Assembly (NCBI RefSeq): GCF_900078685.2
Contig: NZ_LT546166.1
Coordinates: 2,946,481 to 3,010,480 of the forward strand
Reading direction: 5' to 3'
DNA: 64,000 nt
Source of the DNA: Mycolicibacter icosiumassiliensis
GTDB lineage: Bacteria; Actinomycetota; Actinomycetes; Mycobacteriales; Mycobacteriaceae
How positions within the stretch are numbered: the stretch's first letter is position 1; each line of letters opens with the position of its first letter. The notes beneath the pieces were generated by a model. The model worked only from the letters and a program-made list of their open reading frames with translations, had not been told where the DNA came from and ran no database searches. A program made the translations under genes and the position numbers. Positions 31,970 to 40,563 of this stretch are shown here, one piece after another.

Positions 31970-31998
31970 ACCGTTGGTTCATATTACAAACCAACGGT
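31970..31998. promoter_or_regulatory. Perfect 10-bp inverted repeat upstream of the CoA ligase
   Basis: ACCGTTGGTT (31970-31979) and AACCAACGGT (31989-31998) flank a 9-bp AT-rich spacer, catattaca. It ends 39 bp before the CoA ligase start. The size fits a dimeric regulator site, possibly for the IclR or MarR protein of the cluster; a hairpin is the alternative. Confidence 0.6.
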
Positions 31999-32012
31999 CC
32001 ACTATACGGACC
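31996..32012. promoter_or_regulatory. GGTCC-N7-GGACC palindrome, copy 1
   Basis: GGTCC (31996-32000) and GGACC (32008-32012) with the spacer actatac. The same 5+7+5 pattern recurs at 35927-35943 upstream of the Rieske oxygenase and MarR genes, suggesting a common regulator. Confidence 0.5.
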
Positions 32013-32037
32013 ATGATGAGAAGGTTCAAGTCTGCAG

Positions 32038-33447
32038 ATGCCAGCCTCGTTGCTCACCGCGTTGCATGCCGAACAAGACACTGCTCGTCCGATGATCACG
32101 GTGGGCGAGAAGTCGATTCACCAGGAGGAGCTACTGGGTGCTGCAGCAACAGTTGCGCGCCGGATCGCGGGGGCCTCCCGCGTTGCAGTTGACGCCCGAG
32201 CTGACCTCCACACGGTGATAGCTGTTGTTGGATGCCTCCTCGCTGGTGTTCCCGCGGTGCCGATTCCGCCGGATTCAGGCTCCATGGAGCTCAACCACCT
32301 ACTCACTGACTCTGCTGCTGAGTTGTGGATCGGGCCGCCATGCCCAGATGTTTCGCTTCCTGCGTTCGAAGTAAACCCCGATGAAAGATCGTCCCTGGAT
32401 TCATCCGAGCCTGACCCCCGCACACCCGCGCTGATCATCTACACATCAGGAACGACCGGGCCGCCCAAGGGCGTCGTATTATCGCGACGGGCGATCGCTG
32501 CAGGCTTGGACGGACTGGCCGCAGCTTGGCAGTGGAATGCCGACGATCTGCTAGTACACGGTTTGCCCCTCTACCACGTACACGGCCTGGTGCTTGGCGT
32601 ACTCGGTGCCCTGCGAGTCGGATCACCGCTGGTCCACACAATCCGCCCTAAACCTGCGTCGTACGCGTCGGCGAGAGGCAGCTTGTACTTCGGTGTCCCA
32701 ACGGTCTGGTCACGAGTTTGCACGGATCCGGACTCGGCCCGAGCACTACGGAAGGCACGGTTGCTGGTGTCAGGAAGCGCACCACTACCTGTTCCGGTAT
32801 TCGATACGCTCACTGCTCTCACGGGCAACGCCCCAATCGAACGCTACGGTATGACCGAAACGATGATTACCCTGAGCACTCGTTTCGACGGGGAACGCCG
32901 ACCCGGCTGGGTGGGGCAACCGATCGCGGGTGTCCGCAGTCGACTGCGATCTGAGACTGACGAGCTCATAGCTCCTGACGGAGAAACTTTGGGGCGCTTG
33001 GAAGTTACCACTGAGGCACTGTTCGACGGTTATCTGAACAACCCCCCAATGACGGCCGAAGTAATGACATCTGATGGCTGGTGCAAAACGGGTGACGTCG
33101 CCGTAATCGACGCGGACGGGTTCCATAAGATCGTTGGTCGCGAATCAGTGGACATGATCAAATCCGGCGGCTATCGAATTGGTGCCGGCGAGGTCGAACT
33201 AGCCCTCCTGGCGCATCCCGGTATTCAGGAAGCTGCGGTGATCGGTGTTCCTGATACCGATCTCGGTCAGCGCATCGTCGCTTACGTGGTTGGCGACCCC
33301 GGAGACCTTCAGTCCGTCATCGACTTCGTCGCAGGGTCGTTGTCAATGCACAAGCGACCCCGTGAGATCCGCATCGTCGACAGCTTGCCCCGCAATGCCA
33401 TGGGGAAGGTCCAGAAAAAGATGCTCCTGGCCGAGGCAATGCGATGA
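32038..33447 (+). CDS. Acyl-CoA synthetase (ANL superfamily, malonyl-CoA synthetase-like)
   Basis: A 469-residue adenylate-forming ligase. The phosphate loop is IIYTSGTTGPPKGVVLS, the A5 motif ERYGMTETMI, A7 GWCKTGDVAVID, A8 GRESVDMIKSGGYRIGAGEVE and A10 PRNAMGKVQKKML, whose last Lys is catalytic. It is shorter than typical aromatic ligases and nearest in pattern to MatB-type enzymes for short acids, so an organic acid released in the pathway is a likely substrate. GAAGG lies about 13 bp upstream of ATG. It overlaps the next gene by 4 bp. Confidence 0.88.
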   Translation: MPASLLTALHAEQDTARPMITVGEKSIHQEELLGAAATVARRIAGASRVAVDARADLHTVIAVVGCLLAGVPAVPIPPDSGSMELNHLLTDSAAELWIGPPCPDVSLPAFEVNPDERSSLDSSEPDPRTPALIIYTSGTTGPPKGVVLSRRAIAAGLDGLAAAWQWNADDLLVHGLPLYHVHGLVLGVLGALRVGSPLVHTIRPKPASYASARGSLYFGVPTVWSRVCTDPDSARALRKARLLVSGSAPLPVPVFDTLTALTGNAPIERYGMTETMITLSTRFDGERRPGWVGQPIAGVRSRLRSETDELIAPDGETLGRLEVTTEALFDGYLNNPPMTAEVMTSDGWCKTGDVAVIDADGFHKIVGRESVDMIKSGGYRIGAGEVELALLAHPGIQEAAVIGVPDTDLGQRIVAYVVGDPGDLQSVIDFVAGSLSMHKRPREIRIVDSLPRNAMGKVQKKMLLAEAMR

Positions 33448-34238
33448 GCTCACTCGACAGGGGCGCATCGATCCGCCTCGACTGCGCCGGTCGGATCGCG
33501 ACAGTGACGATCGATCATTCCGCGAGACGCAATGCCCTCACCGTCTCCATGCTTGTTCAACTAGATGAGATCCTCACCCGCTTGAGGTCCGAGCATGAAG
33601 TCCAGGTGGTGGTATTGACCGGAGCGGGAGACGATTTCAGTGCAGGACTCGACATTCGAGATCTCCGGGAGGGCAGAAACCGAGGAATCGAGCTGGAACA
33701 CCGGATGACAGCTGTTGAGGAGAGGTTGGCCGCCTTCCCGAAACCCACGGTGGCAGCTATCGGCGGTTACTGTATTGGGGGAGGAATGCAGCTCGCAGCT
33801 GCCTGCGATCTGAGATTGGCTTCCGATACCGCCCAATTCGGTATCACCCCAGCCAAGTTGGGCATCGTTTACCCATCCCAAACAGTGACGCGCTTGGTGC
33901 GCATCCTGGGACCTGCCGCCGCCAAGCGACTCATTTTCACCGCGGAACTAATCGACGCAAAGACCGCAGTGCGCTTGAATCTCGTCAGCGAGGTGACGAC
34001 CGGCGCAATGCTCGCACACCGGGCAGCCGGCTTGGCGAACCTTATCGCCACCCGGTCGCCCATATCCGTTGTAGCTGCGAAGGAAATGATCGACGCAGCT
34101 TGCTCAGGGGGGATTGATGAAGTCCTGGAGCGAAAGTGGTCGCTGGACGTGAATCCCGATGCGGCCGAAGGGCTCGATGCTTTTCTTGATCGCCGTTCGC
34201 CGGATTTTTCTGGCTGCTCCCGCGTGCAAACTGACTGA
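33444..34238 (+). CDS. Enoyl-CoA hydratase/isomerase family protein
   Basis: A 264-residue crotonase-fold enzyme. The oxyanion-hole segments DDFSAGLDIRDL and GGYCIGGGMQLAAACDLRLAS are clear, followed by FGITPAKLGIVYP. The first catalytic Glu of hydratases is replaced by Gln in the GGGMQ stretch and the later region reads KLGIVYP, so hydratase activity is not assured; an isomerase, hydrolase or lyase role is possible. It is coupled to the CoA ligase (ATGA at 33444), and together they would process a carboxylic acid through a CoA ester. Confidence 0.85.
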   Translation: MSSLDRGASIRLDCAGRIATVTIDHSARRNALTVSMLVQLDEILTRLRSEHEVQVVVLTGAGDDFSAGLDIRDLREGRNRGIELEHRMTAVEERLAAFPKPTVAAIGGYCIGGGMQLAAACDLRLASDTAQFGITPAKLGIVYPSQTVTRLVRILGPAAAKRLIFTAELIDAKTAVRLNLVSEVTTGAMLAHRAAGLANLIATRSPISVVAAKEMIDAACSGGIDEVLERKWSLDVNPDAAEGLDAFLDRRSPDFSGCSRVQTD

Positions 34239-34304
34239 CCACAAACGAGCGGCCGCGGGGCCCCATGGCTGAAGAAAGACGCTGAGTTTCGACATCGATA
34301 TACG

Positions 34305-35048
34305 CTATCTGCAGTGGCCTAGGGATTTTTCAATGGCAGCGCGGGCTTTTAGCGCGAGTCCGGCGTAGTCGATCAGCCGATCTGCGGTCAGCCGAGACGA
34401 CGGACCCGAGATACTAAAACATGCGTGCGCCGGTCCACTTGAGCCACGTACCGCGACGGCTACCGCAGAGATCCCTTCGTTGAAGGCGTCGGTGGTAGTT
34501 GCATAGCCCCGCTGACGAATAATCTGGATCTCTTCGCGGACTTGTCCGGGATCGGTGATTGTGCTGACCGTCACTTTTGATAGTCGCGTACTAAGATAAG
34601 CCTCGATCGCAGCGTCGCCGAGTGTCGCCAGATATGCCTTACCGGTCGCGGCGGCATGAAGGGGCAACCGCGTCCCTAAGGCCAGGAAAGCCCTAAGCTG
34701 GTGTGCGCTGTCGAGCCGTTCCACCAGAACGAGTTCGTCCCCGTCAGGAACCGCTAGATGGATGGTCTCGCCAGTCACTGACTGTAGGAAAGCCAATTCC
34801 GGCATGATCATGTCACGTAGGTTGTCTTTGGTTGCTACTGCGCTACCCAAGCGGAACGCCAGACTCGTGATTTCCCAGCGGCTGTCCCCAGTCGCCGGTC
34901 TGATCCAGCCGGCCTCATGTAGTGTTTTCAGATTGCGCTGCACAGTCGCCTTCGGAGTCCCGAGCCGCCGAGCAAGCTCGCTGAGGCCGATTGGCTGAGC
35001 AGTTGCGACTTGTTCGAAAACGCGCAGCGCGGTCAACACGCTGTTCAT
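34305..35048 (-). CDS. IclR-family transcriptional regulator
   Basis: A 247-residue regulator. The winged HTH is VLTALRVFEQVATAQPIGLSELARRLGTPKATVQRNLKTLHEAGWI, and the effector domain includes LPLHAAATGKAYLATL and EGISAVAVAVRGSSGPAHACFSISGP. ATG at 35048 is chosen because the HTH begins at once there; an open frame continues upstream but shows no family sequence. IclR proteins often control aromatic catabolism and bind inverted repeats, so the palindromes at 31970 and 35927 are candidate targets. Confidence 0.9.
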   Translation of the reverse strand: MNSVLTALRVFEQVATAQPIGLSELARRLGTPKATVQRNLKTLHEAGWIRPATGDSRWEITSLAFRLGSAVATKDNLRDMIMPELAFLQSVTGETIHLAVPDGDELVLVERLDSAHQLRAFLALGTRLPLHAAATGKAYLATLGDAAIEAYLSTRLSKVTVSTITDPGQVREEIQIIRQRGYATTTDAFNEGISAVAVAVRGSSGPAHACFSISGPSSRLTADRLIDYAGLALKARAAIEKSLGHCR

Positions 35049-35277
35049 CAGGACCAACACCCCGATCCGATGTTTTCCTGGCGGCAGCGGACGCACAGTC
35101 CAGCATTGGTCCGCATCACAGTCCATCGATTCACAATACGAACCATAACCCTGACCGCACCACCGGCACCAGCCTGACCCCTCCGCAAGCTGCACGCGGG
35201 AAACAGAGAGCTCGAATGCACGCTCGTCGAAACGCCTCATGCGGCGCCAACATTCGCAGGGGGACGCTACTAGACCA

Positions 35278-35898
35278 CTAGGTCTCGGCTTCGTCATCTG
35301 CAGCTACCGGCAGCGAACCGTCCAGTGTGAACATCATGGTGGGATTGACTGTCGCCAGATCTCGGCTGGCAGCCGCGTATAGCCCGGTCAAGACGTGCAT
35401 CGACCGCACAGCATGTTGCAGCTTCGTGGTGACGTCAGCCAATTCGGTCAGATTCGAGGTCAGTAGCCGTCGCCGCAGGACGGCATAACGGTCGGTGATC
35501 TCGCGACCTTTGTCGGTTACCCGGAAGACCGCAGAGGTGCCCGCCTTGATCCGCTCCAACAGCCCCAACGCGACCAGCTTGCGCAAGTTGTACTGGAGGT
35601 TCGGCAGATCGCCACGGTTGGTCAATTGAGCGATCGTTGCGGCGTCCTTGGGCCGCTCCTGCATCCGAACGACATGTAACGCGATCACCTCGTTGAAGCC
35701 GAGATCCAGGTCGCCGGCGACCTGCATCGCATGCACCGCAAACCGGTGAAACTCACCCTCGGCTTGCAGCAGGGCGAACTCGAAGGCGGTCATCCCCTCC
35801 TCGTATCTGTCCTGAACCAGATGCCAGCGGCGCTCGCGGTCAACTGGCGATCGCTCACCTGCGCCGTTGCTGCTGCCGTGCACTTCATCAGTTGTCAT
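35278..35898 (-). CDS. MarR-like winged-helix regulator
   Basis: A 206-residue protein with a winged helix (FNEVIALHVVRMQERPKDAATIAQLTNRGDLPNLQYNLRKLVALGLLERIKAGTSAVFRVTDKG). The LPNLQYNLRKL recognition region is MarR-like, and a helical C-terminal part follows, probably for dimerisation. The start ATG at 35898 is followed by MTTDEVHGSS. It is divergent from the Rieske oxygenase gene with a 201-bp region holding a palindrome and repeats, so local control of the oxygenase operon is likely. Confidence 0.82.
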   Translation of the reverse strand: MTTDEVHGSSNGAGERSPVDRERRWHLVQDRYEEGMTAFEFALLQAEGEFHRFAVHAMQVAGDLDLGFNEVIALHVVRMQERPKDAATIAQLTNRGDLPNLQYNLRKLVALGLLERIKAGTSAVFRVTDKGREITDRYAVLRRRLLTSNLTELADVTTKLQHAVRSMHVLTGLYAAASRDLATVNPTMMFTLDGSLPVAADDEAET

Positions 35899-35926
35899 GG
35901 GACTGCAGTCAACTAGCTGGCTCGGC

Positions 35927-35943
35927 GGTCCGCAAGATGGACC
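35927..35943. promoter_or_regulatory. GGTCC-N7-GGACC palindrome, copy 2
   Basis: GGTCC (35927-35931), spacer gcaagat, GGACC (35939-35943). It lies 29 bp upstream of the MarR-like start and in the divergent region with the oxygenase. It has the same layout as the site at 31996, about 4 kb away. Confidence 0.5.
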
Positions 35944-35987
35944 ATTGATTTTCATTGGATTTTCGATTGATTTTCCATTGACTCTTG
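35944..35987 (+). promoter_or_regulatory. Four ATTG-type direct repeats spaced by about one helical turn
   Basis: ATTGATTTTC, ATTGGATTTTC, ATTGATTTTC and ATTGACTCTTG begin at 35944, 35954, 35966 and 35977, spacings 10, 12 and 11. The last overlaps TTGACT (35978-35983), a -35 candidate with a weak TAGGCA 16 bp on. This suggests cooperative binding of a regulator at the oxygenase promoter. Confidence 0.5.
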
Positions 35988-36099
35988 ATACTGTGGACGT
36001 AGGCACTTCTCGTGCCGGAAGTGAGCGGAGTCACCCCTCGTCGGCTCACTCCACCGCCAGGCGCCGACCAGGGCGCGAACTTCTCCCATCGAGGCCTCA

Positions 36100-37293
36100 A
36101 TGTCTGTAAATCACCACACCGGCTCGTCGGCAGCAGCAACCCGGCACTACGCGCCCTACGTTCAGGCTGACTGGGGGTACGCCAACCACTGGTATCCGGC
36201 ACTGTTTGCCGACGAGCTTCCGGAAGGCGGATTCAAAGGCGTGACCATCGGCGGCCACGACATCGGATTGCGGCGCTCGGCAGGGAAGGTTTACGGGTTA
36301 TCGGATCGATGCATTCACCGCGGCGTGAAACTCTCCGCCAAGCCGATGTGCCTGTCCGAAAGCACCGTCACCTGTTGGTATCACGGCTATACCTACGACA
36401 TCTCCGACGGAAAGCTCACGACGATCGTCGGCAACCCCGATGATCAGCTGATCGGTCGGGCGGGCGTGCGGACCTATCCTGTCGAGGAGGCCAACGGCAT
36501 CATCTTTGTCTTCGTCGGCGAGCCCGACTACGGAGCCCCGCCGGCCCTAGTGACCGACCTCCCGGCACGAGTCACCAACGACCCAAATGACAGGCCCGTC
36601 CCACACTTAACCGACGACGGCATTATCGTCCGCGGTATACATCGCCGACTGGTTGGCAACTGGCGCTTGGCGGCCGAAAACGGACTGGATCCAGGGCATC
36701 TGCTGGTGCACTGGGACAACCAAATCCTCGTTGCACTCGACCGCGCTCTGCCCCTTGGCGTAACCGCGCTGTCCAAAGAAGCCACCGAAGAGATCGACAT
36801 TCCGGATGGTCCCAAGGGCGTCATGAACCGCTACGACAAATCCGACCTCTATCAGCCGGTCTTGGAGAATCCCAAGGTCAACATCAAGGCCCGCGGGTCG
36901 GTCCAACACTACTTCCGCACATCACTTTGGGTCCCAGGGATATTGATGGTGGAGCACTGGCCGGTCACCGATGTTGTCCAGTACGAGTTCTACGTGCCGA
37001 TCGATGATCATCACCACGAGTACTGGGAAGTATTGGCAACGCGAGTCACCAACGACGCCGATCGCCAAGAATTCGATTTCAAGTATGAGAACTTCTACAA
37101 GCCGCTCGCGCTCGAGGGATTCAACAACTCTGATGTCTTCGCTCGAGAGGCAACAGAAGAGCACTACACCCGCTTCGACGGGTGGAACAACGAAATGCTC
37201 TGCGACATGGACTACTCGATCATTGCCTGGCGCAAGATGGCAGCCCGGCATCTACGAGGCTTCTTTGAATCACCGTATAAGGACGAGGACTGA
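36100..37293 (+). CDS. Ring-hydroxylating oxygenase, CarAa-like Rieske terminal subunit
   Basis: This 397-residue terminal oxygenase would dihydroxylate an aromatic ring. The Rieske ligands are C71-x-H73 and C92-x2-H95 (RCIHRG, CWYHGY). The mononuclear iron site is D197-x2-H200-x3-H204 (NGLDPGHLLVH), matching D180/H183/H187 of carbazole 1,9a-dioxygenase CarAa as I recall. Segments FYVPIDDHHHEYW, PLALEGFNNSDVFAREA and SIIAWRKMAARH are also CarAa-like, so it is probably a homotrimer without a small beta subunit. Electrons should come from the next gene. The substrate is unknown. Confidence 0.9.
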   Translation: MSVNHHTGSSAAATRHYAPYVQADWGYANHWYPALFADELPEGGFKGVTIGGHDIGLRRSAGKVYGLSDRCIHRGVKLSAKPMCLSESTVTCWYHGYTYDISDGKLTTIVGNPDDQLIGRAGVRTYPVEEANGIIFVFVGEPDYGAPPALVTDLPARVTNDPNDRPVPHLTDDGIIVRGIHRRLVGNWRLAAENGLDPGHLLVHWDNQILVALDRALPLGVTALSKEATEEIDIPDGPKGVMNRYDKSDLYQPVLENPKVNIKARGSVQHYFRTSLWVPGILMVEHWPVTDVVQYEFYVPIDDHHHEYWEVLATRVTNDADRQEFDFKYENFYKPLALEGFNNSDVFAREATEEHYTRFDGWNNEMLCDMDYSIIAWRKMAARHLRGFFESPYKDED

Positions 37294-37295
37294 TC

Positions 37296-38354
37296 ATGAC
37301 CGTCACCTCAGAGGAATTTCGGTCGCCCAGCGATCTACATCATAAGACACACTGCGTGCGCCTGCACTACACCGACACAGTCAAGGCAATACAGGTACCC
37401 GAAGGGATTTCGGTAGTCGAAGCAGCCGAAGAAGCTGGTGTCCGTCTGGCACATCAATGTTGCGTAGGCACCTGTGGAACCTGTGTAGGGCGGGTCACGA
37501 ACGGCGTGCTCGCGATGCCAGAGGGTCGAGTCTATCCGCTCAGCAACATCGAGATCCAGGATGGTCTGCGCCTGCTCTGTCAAGCAACTCCAACAACCGA
37601 TGCTGATGCCGAATTAGACTATCCCGCTTCAATGCTCGACGATTACCCACGGAGGGAAACTACAGCAAAAGTCACCGGTATCAACGGGCTGGCCGAAACA
37701 GTTGTCGAGTTGTCGATTCGACTACCCAAACACGTGCAGTTTATCTTTCGTCCGGGCCAGTACGCTCGGCTCCGCGTCCCTGGGACCGATCAGTGGCGAT
37801 CCTATTCAATGGCTTCTGGTGAACGTCAGAAGCGACAACTCACCTTCGTGATTCGACTGCTACCCAACGGTGCCATGTCGGACTACCTACGTGACCGCGC
37901 AACGCTCGGCGATCAGATCGATCTCGACGGACCACTCGGTTCGTTCGGATTGGCTACCGAGACCGGATCGGTGCTCATGTTGGCCGGCGGCACCGGCATT
38001 GCGCCGATGTTATCGATGCTGGACAAACTGCAGGCGGCACGCAGCCAAGACCCGATCCGACTGATCTTCGGTTGCGCCCGCGCCCGCGATCTCTTCCACC
38101 TCGATGAGATGGAAGGCCGAAGCAGCTTCATGAGCAACCTCACGGTCCGAGTTGTTGCCGACGAACCACATCAGCTTCCTGGCGTACTTGTTGGCAACCC
38201 AGTCAGTGCCCTCACTTCTGAGGATGTTGCTGCCCCAGACACATCAGCCTACCTGTGTGGTCCGCCGGCCATGATCGATGCCGCGTTCGTACGTCTGGAA
38301 GAACTCGGGTTGTCGCGCAAGCACATCCACACCGAGCAGTTCCTGCCGAGCTAA
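37296..38354 (+). CDS. One-component oxygenase reductase (plant-type [2Fe-2S] + FAD/NAD)
   Basis: A 352-residue reductase for the Rieske oxygenase. The ferredoxin domain has ligands C55-x4-C60-x2-C63 and C95 (CCVGTCGTC ... LLCQ). The FAD domain has RPGQYARLRVPG and WRSYSMASG. The NAD domain has LMLAGGTGIAPMLSML and ends with LCGPPAMIDAAFVRLEELG. The domain order is as in benzoate or toluate reductases (BenC type). It is 2 bp after the oxygenase and clearly its partner: NADH to FAD to [2Fe-2S] to Rieske centre. Confidence 0.92.
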   Translation: MTVTSEEFRSPSDLHHKTHCVRLHYTDTVKAIQVPEGISVVEAAEEAGVRLAHQCCVGTCGTCVGRVTNGVLAMPEGRVYPLSNIEIQDGLRLLCQATPTTDADAELDYPASMLDDYPRRETTAKVTGINGLAETVVELSIRLPKHVQFIFRPGQYARLRVPGTDQWRSYSMASGERQKRQLTFVIRLLPNGAMSDYLRDRATLGDQIDLDGPLGSFGLATETGSVLMLAGGTGIAPMLSMLDKLQAARSQDPIRLIFGCARARDLFHLDEMEGRSSFMSNLTVRVVADEPHQLPGVLVGNPVSALTSEDVAAPDTSAYLCGPPAMIDAAFVRLEELGLSRKHIHTEQFLPS

Positions 38355-38387
38355 CACGCGATCGCACAAATAGAGATTGGACCAAGC

Positions 38388-39263
38388 ATGAGCATTGCAC
38401 GGCTCGGCGCAGTCGCCGTCAACGTCGCTGATATCAATTCCTGGCAGCACCTACTTGTCGACCTACTCGAACTCGATGTTCGCCCACGCTCCTCCGCCGA
38501 GGATCCCCTCTTCGTCAGACTTGATGACCGACACCATAGGATCGCGCTCTATCCAGCCGCAAGCGACCAGATTCGCCGGGTCACATGGGAAGTTAATACG
38601 CCTGACGAACTACGGCAGCTCGCTGAGCGCGTACGCGATGCGGAGCTGGAAATCAACAGAGTCAGCGCCGACGACCCCGAGCCCCCGCAAGCACTTTCGG
38701 CGATTCGCTTCGCTGACCCCGACGGCTTCCCCACGGAGGTAGTAGTCGGTCCGCTCTCCGAACACAGCCCGGTCGCACATGGCGGAGTCATCAGCGGATT
38801 TATCACCGGAGAACTCGGTCTAGGGCACGTGGTCTACATGTGCAAGGACTATCAGGCCTCGGTCGACTTCTACACCCGTGTCCTCGGATTCGAACTCACC
38901 GATTACATCGTCTGGGACGGCGCCGACGCAACCTTTCTCCACTGCAACCAACGCCACCACAGCTTGGCGCTAATGAATGAATGCTTCGGCTTCCGAGGAG
39001 GGGACTTCAATCATTTCATGATCGAAGCTGCCACCCTCGATGATGTTGGCCGCGCCTACGATCGCATCTGCTCTGCTGGCATCGATCTCAAGCTCACCCT
39101 CGGTCGGCATACCAACGACGGCGTCACCTCCTTCTATCTCAGCACCCCGTCGGGGTTCGGTATAGAAATCGGTTGGGGCAGCCAGCTTATCGGTAGCGAC
39201 TGGGAGGTCAAGGTCTACGATTCTCCGGCTCGCTGGGGCCATGAAGTCAAAAAGGTCAGATAA
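38388..39263 (+). CDS. Extradiol ring-cleavage dioxygenase (VOC type, BphC-like)
   Basis: This 291-residue two-domain type I extradiol dioxygenase opens a catechol next to the two hydroxyls. The iron ligands match BphC: H147 (GLGHVVYM), H209 (FNHFMIE) and E260 (GFGIEIGWG). Active-site HHSLALM and a tyrosine in FYLSTPSG are present. The family includes 2,3-dihydroxybiphenyl dioxygenase. It lies directly after the oxygenase pair, so the diol from the Rieske step (perhaps formed spontaneously, as with CarAa) is the probable substrate. Confidence 0.92.
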   Translation: MSIARLGAVAVNVADINSWQHLLVDLLELDVRPRSSAEDPLFVRLDDRHHRIALYPAASDQIRRVTWEVNTPDELRQLAERVRDAELEINRVSADDPEPPQALSAIRFADPDGFPTEVVVGPLSEHSPVAHGGVISGFITGELGLGHVVYMCKDYQASVDFYTRVLGFELTDYIVWDGADATFLHCNQRHHSLALMNECFGFRGGDFNHFMIEAATLDDVGRAYDRICSAGIDLKLTLGRHTNDGVTSFYLSTPSGFGIEIGWGSQLIGSDWEVKVYDSPARWGHEVKKVR

Positions 39264-39264
39264 C

Positions 39265-40563
39265 GTGACCGCTGATTGCACACGTATCCAAGTCGGTGGT
39301 GAACCTACGAGCGCCAGCGCGGCAGTCGAGCACTATCTGGACCGGATCGCTGAGCGCGACAACACGATTCGTGCATGGGTACACCTTGATCCAGAGCTGG
39401 CTCGCGCTCAGGCACGCGCACGCGATTCGGAACCTCCGAGCTCGCCGTTGCATGGCGTCCCGATCGGCGTGAAGGACATCATCGACACTGCCGACCAACC
39501 GACGTCCTACGGCAGCGACCTGTGGGCAAACCACCGTCCACAACGCGATGCAGAGGTGGTTGAACGCCTGCGCACCGCCGGCGCGGTGATCCTGGGAAAA
39601 ACCTCCACCACCGAATTCGCCACTTACCAGTCGTGCGCAACCCGCAACCCACACAACCCCGAACACACACCCGGTGGCTCATCCAGCGGGTCGGCTGCCG
39701 CCGTGGCCGATGGCCAGGTGCCCGTGGCACTGGGCACTCAGACCGCCGGGTCGGTGCTACGACCCGGGTCCTACTGCGGAGTATTTACCCTCAAGCCGAG
39801 CTATGCGCGCTGGCCGTTCGACGGGGTGTTGCCGGTGGCATTGAGCTTCGACACAGTTGGGGCGTTTGCGCGGCACCCAGTCTGGCTCGGCGCACTCGAT
39901 CAATCTGTGGCGCGCACAGGCGAGACCATGAAACTGCCGGCCACCCAGCGACTTCGTGTCGGAGTACTGCGGCCACCATGGGCCGATCGCGCGACACCGT
40001 CCGCCTCGGCTGCCCTGGAGAGGTTCGTCAAGAACCTCGCCGGCCTGACTGCACAGACCGCCGACATCGAAATTCCTGACGCACTCGGCGCTCTTGAAGA
40101 CGCTCACAGCCTGATCATGGCCACCGAGGCCGCCGACGCACTTGACGGACACGTCCGACCCGAAAGGTCCGGCACGGTCAGCGATCAGCTCATCCGATTC
40201 CTGGCCCGCGGACACGCAGCTACCCCCAATGAGATTCAGCAAGCTCGCGCACTCTTCCGGGAGACGAGCCGGATTGTCAGTCGCGAGTTCGACGTCTTCG
40301 ACGTCCTGGTCACGCTGGCGTCCACCGGTGAGGCCCCGGCCGGGCTGGGTAGCACCGGTGATCCGGTGTTCAACAAACTCGCCAGTGTCACCGGCCTCCC
40401 CGCCGTGGGTCTGCCGATCGGCACCGGTTCGTCAGGCCTGCCACTGGGCATCCAAGTCATCGGGCCACCGCACTCCGATCAGGCCCTGGTCCGACTCGCG
40501 ACGTACTTGACCGATCGTGCCGGCCTGACCGCGCGCTGTCCGCTACCTGAGGAGCCGCGATGA
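39265..40563 (+). CDS. Amidase signature family hydrolase
   Basis: A 432-residue amidase. The Ser-cisSer-Lys triad is intact: Lys in VPIGVKDIIDTADQPTSYGS, and both Ser in the stretch PGGSSSGSAAAVADGQVPVALGTQTAGSVLRPGSYCG. The GTG start at 39265 follows the dioxygenase stop by one base with AAAGGT upstream; ATG 39241 is an alternative overlapping the dioxygenase. It is unusual in a meta-cleavage operon and suggests that the substrate or a pathway product carries an amide or carbamoyl group. Confidence 0.88.
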   Translation: MTADCTRIQVGGEPTSASAAVEHYLDRIAERDNTIRAWVHLDPELARAQARARDSEPPSSPLHGVPIGVKDIIDTADQPTSYGSDLWANHRPQRDAEVVERLRTAGAVILGKTSTTEFATYQSCATRNPHNPEHTPGGSSSGSAAAVADGQVPVALGTQTAGSVLRPGSYCGVFTLKPSYARWPFDGVLPVALSFDTVGAFARHPVWLGALDQSVARTGETMKLPATQRLRVGVLRPPWADRATPSASAALERFVKNLAGLTAQTADIEIPDALGALEDAHSLIMATEAADALDGHVRPERSGTVSDQLIRFLARGHAATPNEIQQARALFRETSRIVSREFDVFDVLVTLASTGEAPAGLGSTGDPVFNKLASVTGLPAVGLPIGTGSSGLPLGIQVIGPPHSDQALVRLATYLTDRAGLTARCPLPEEPR

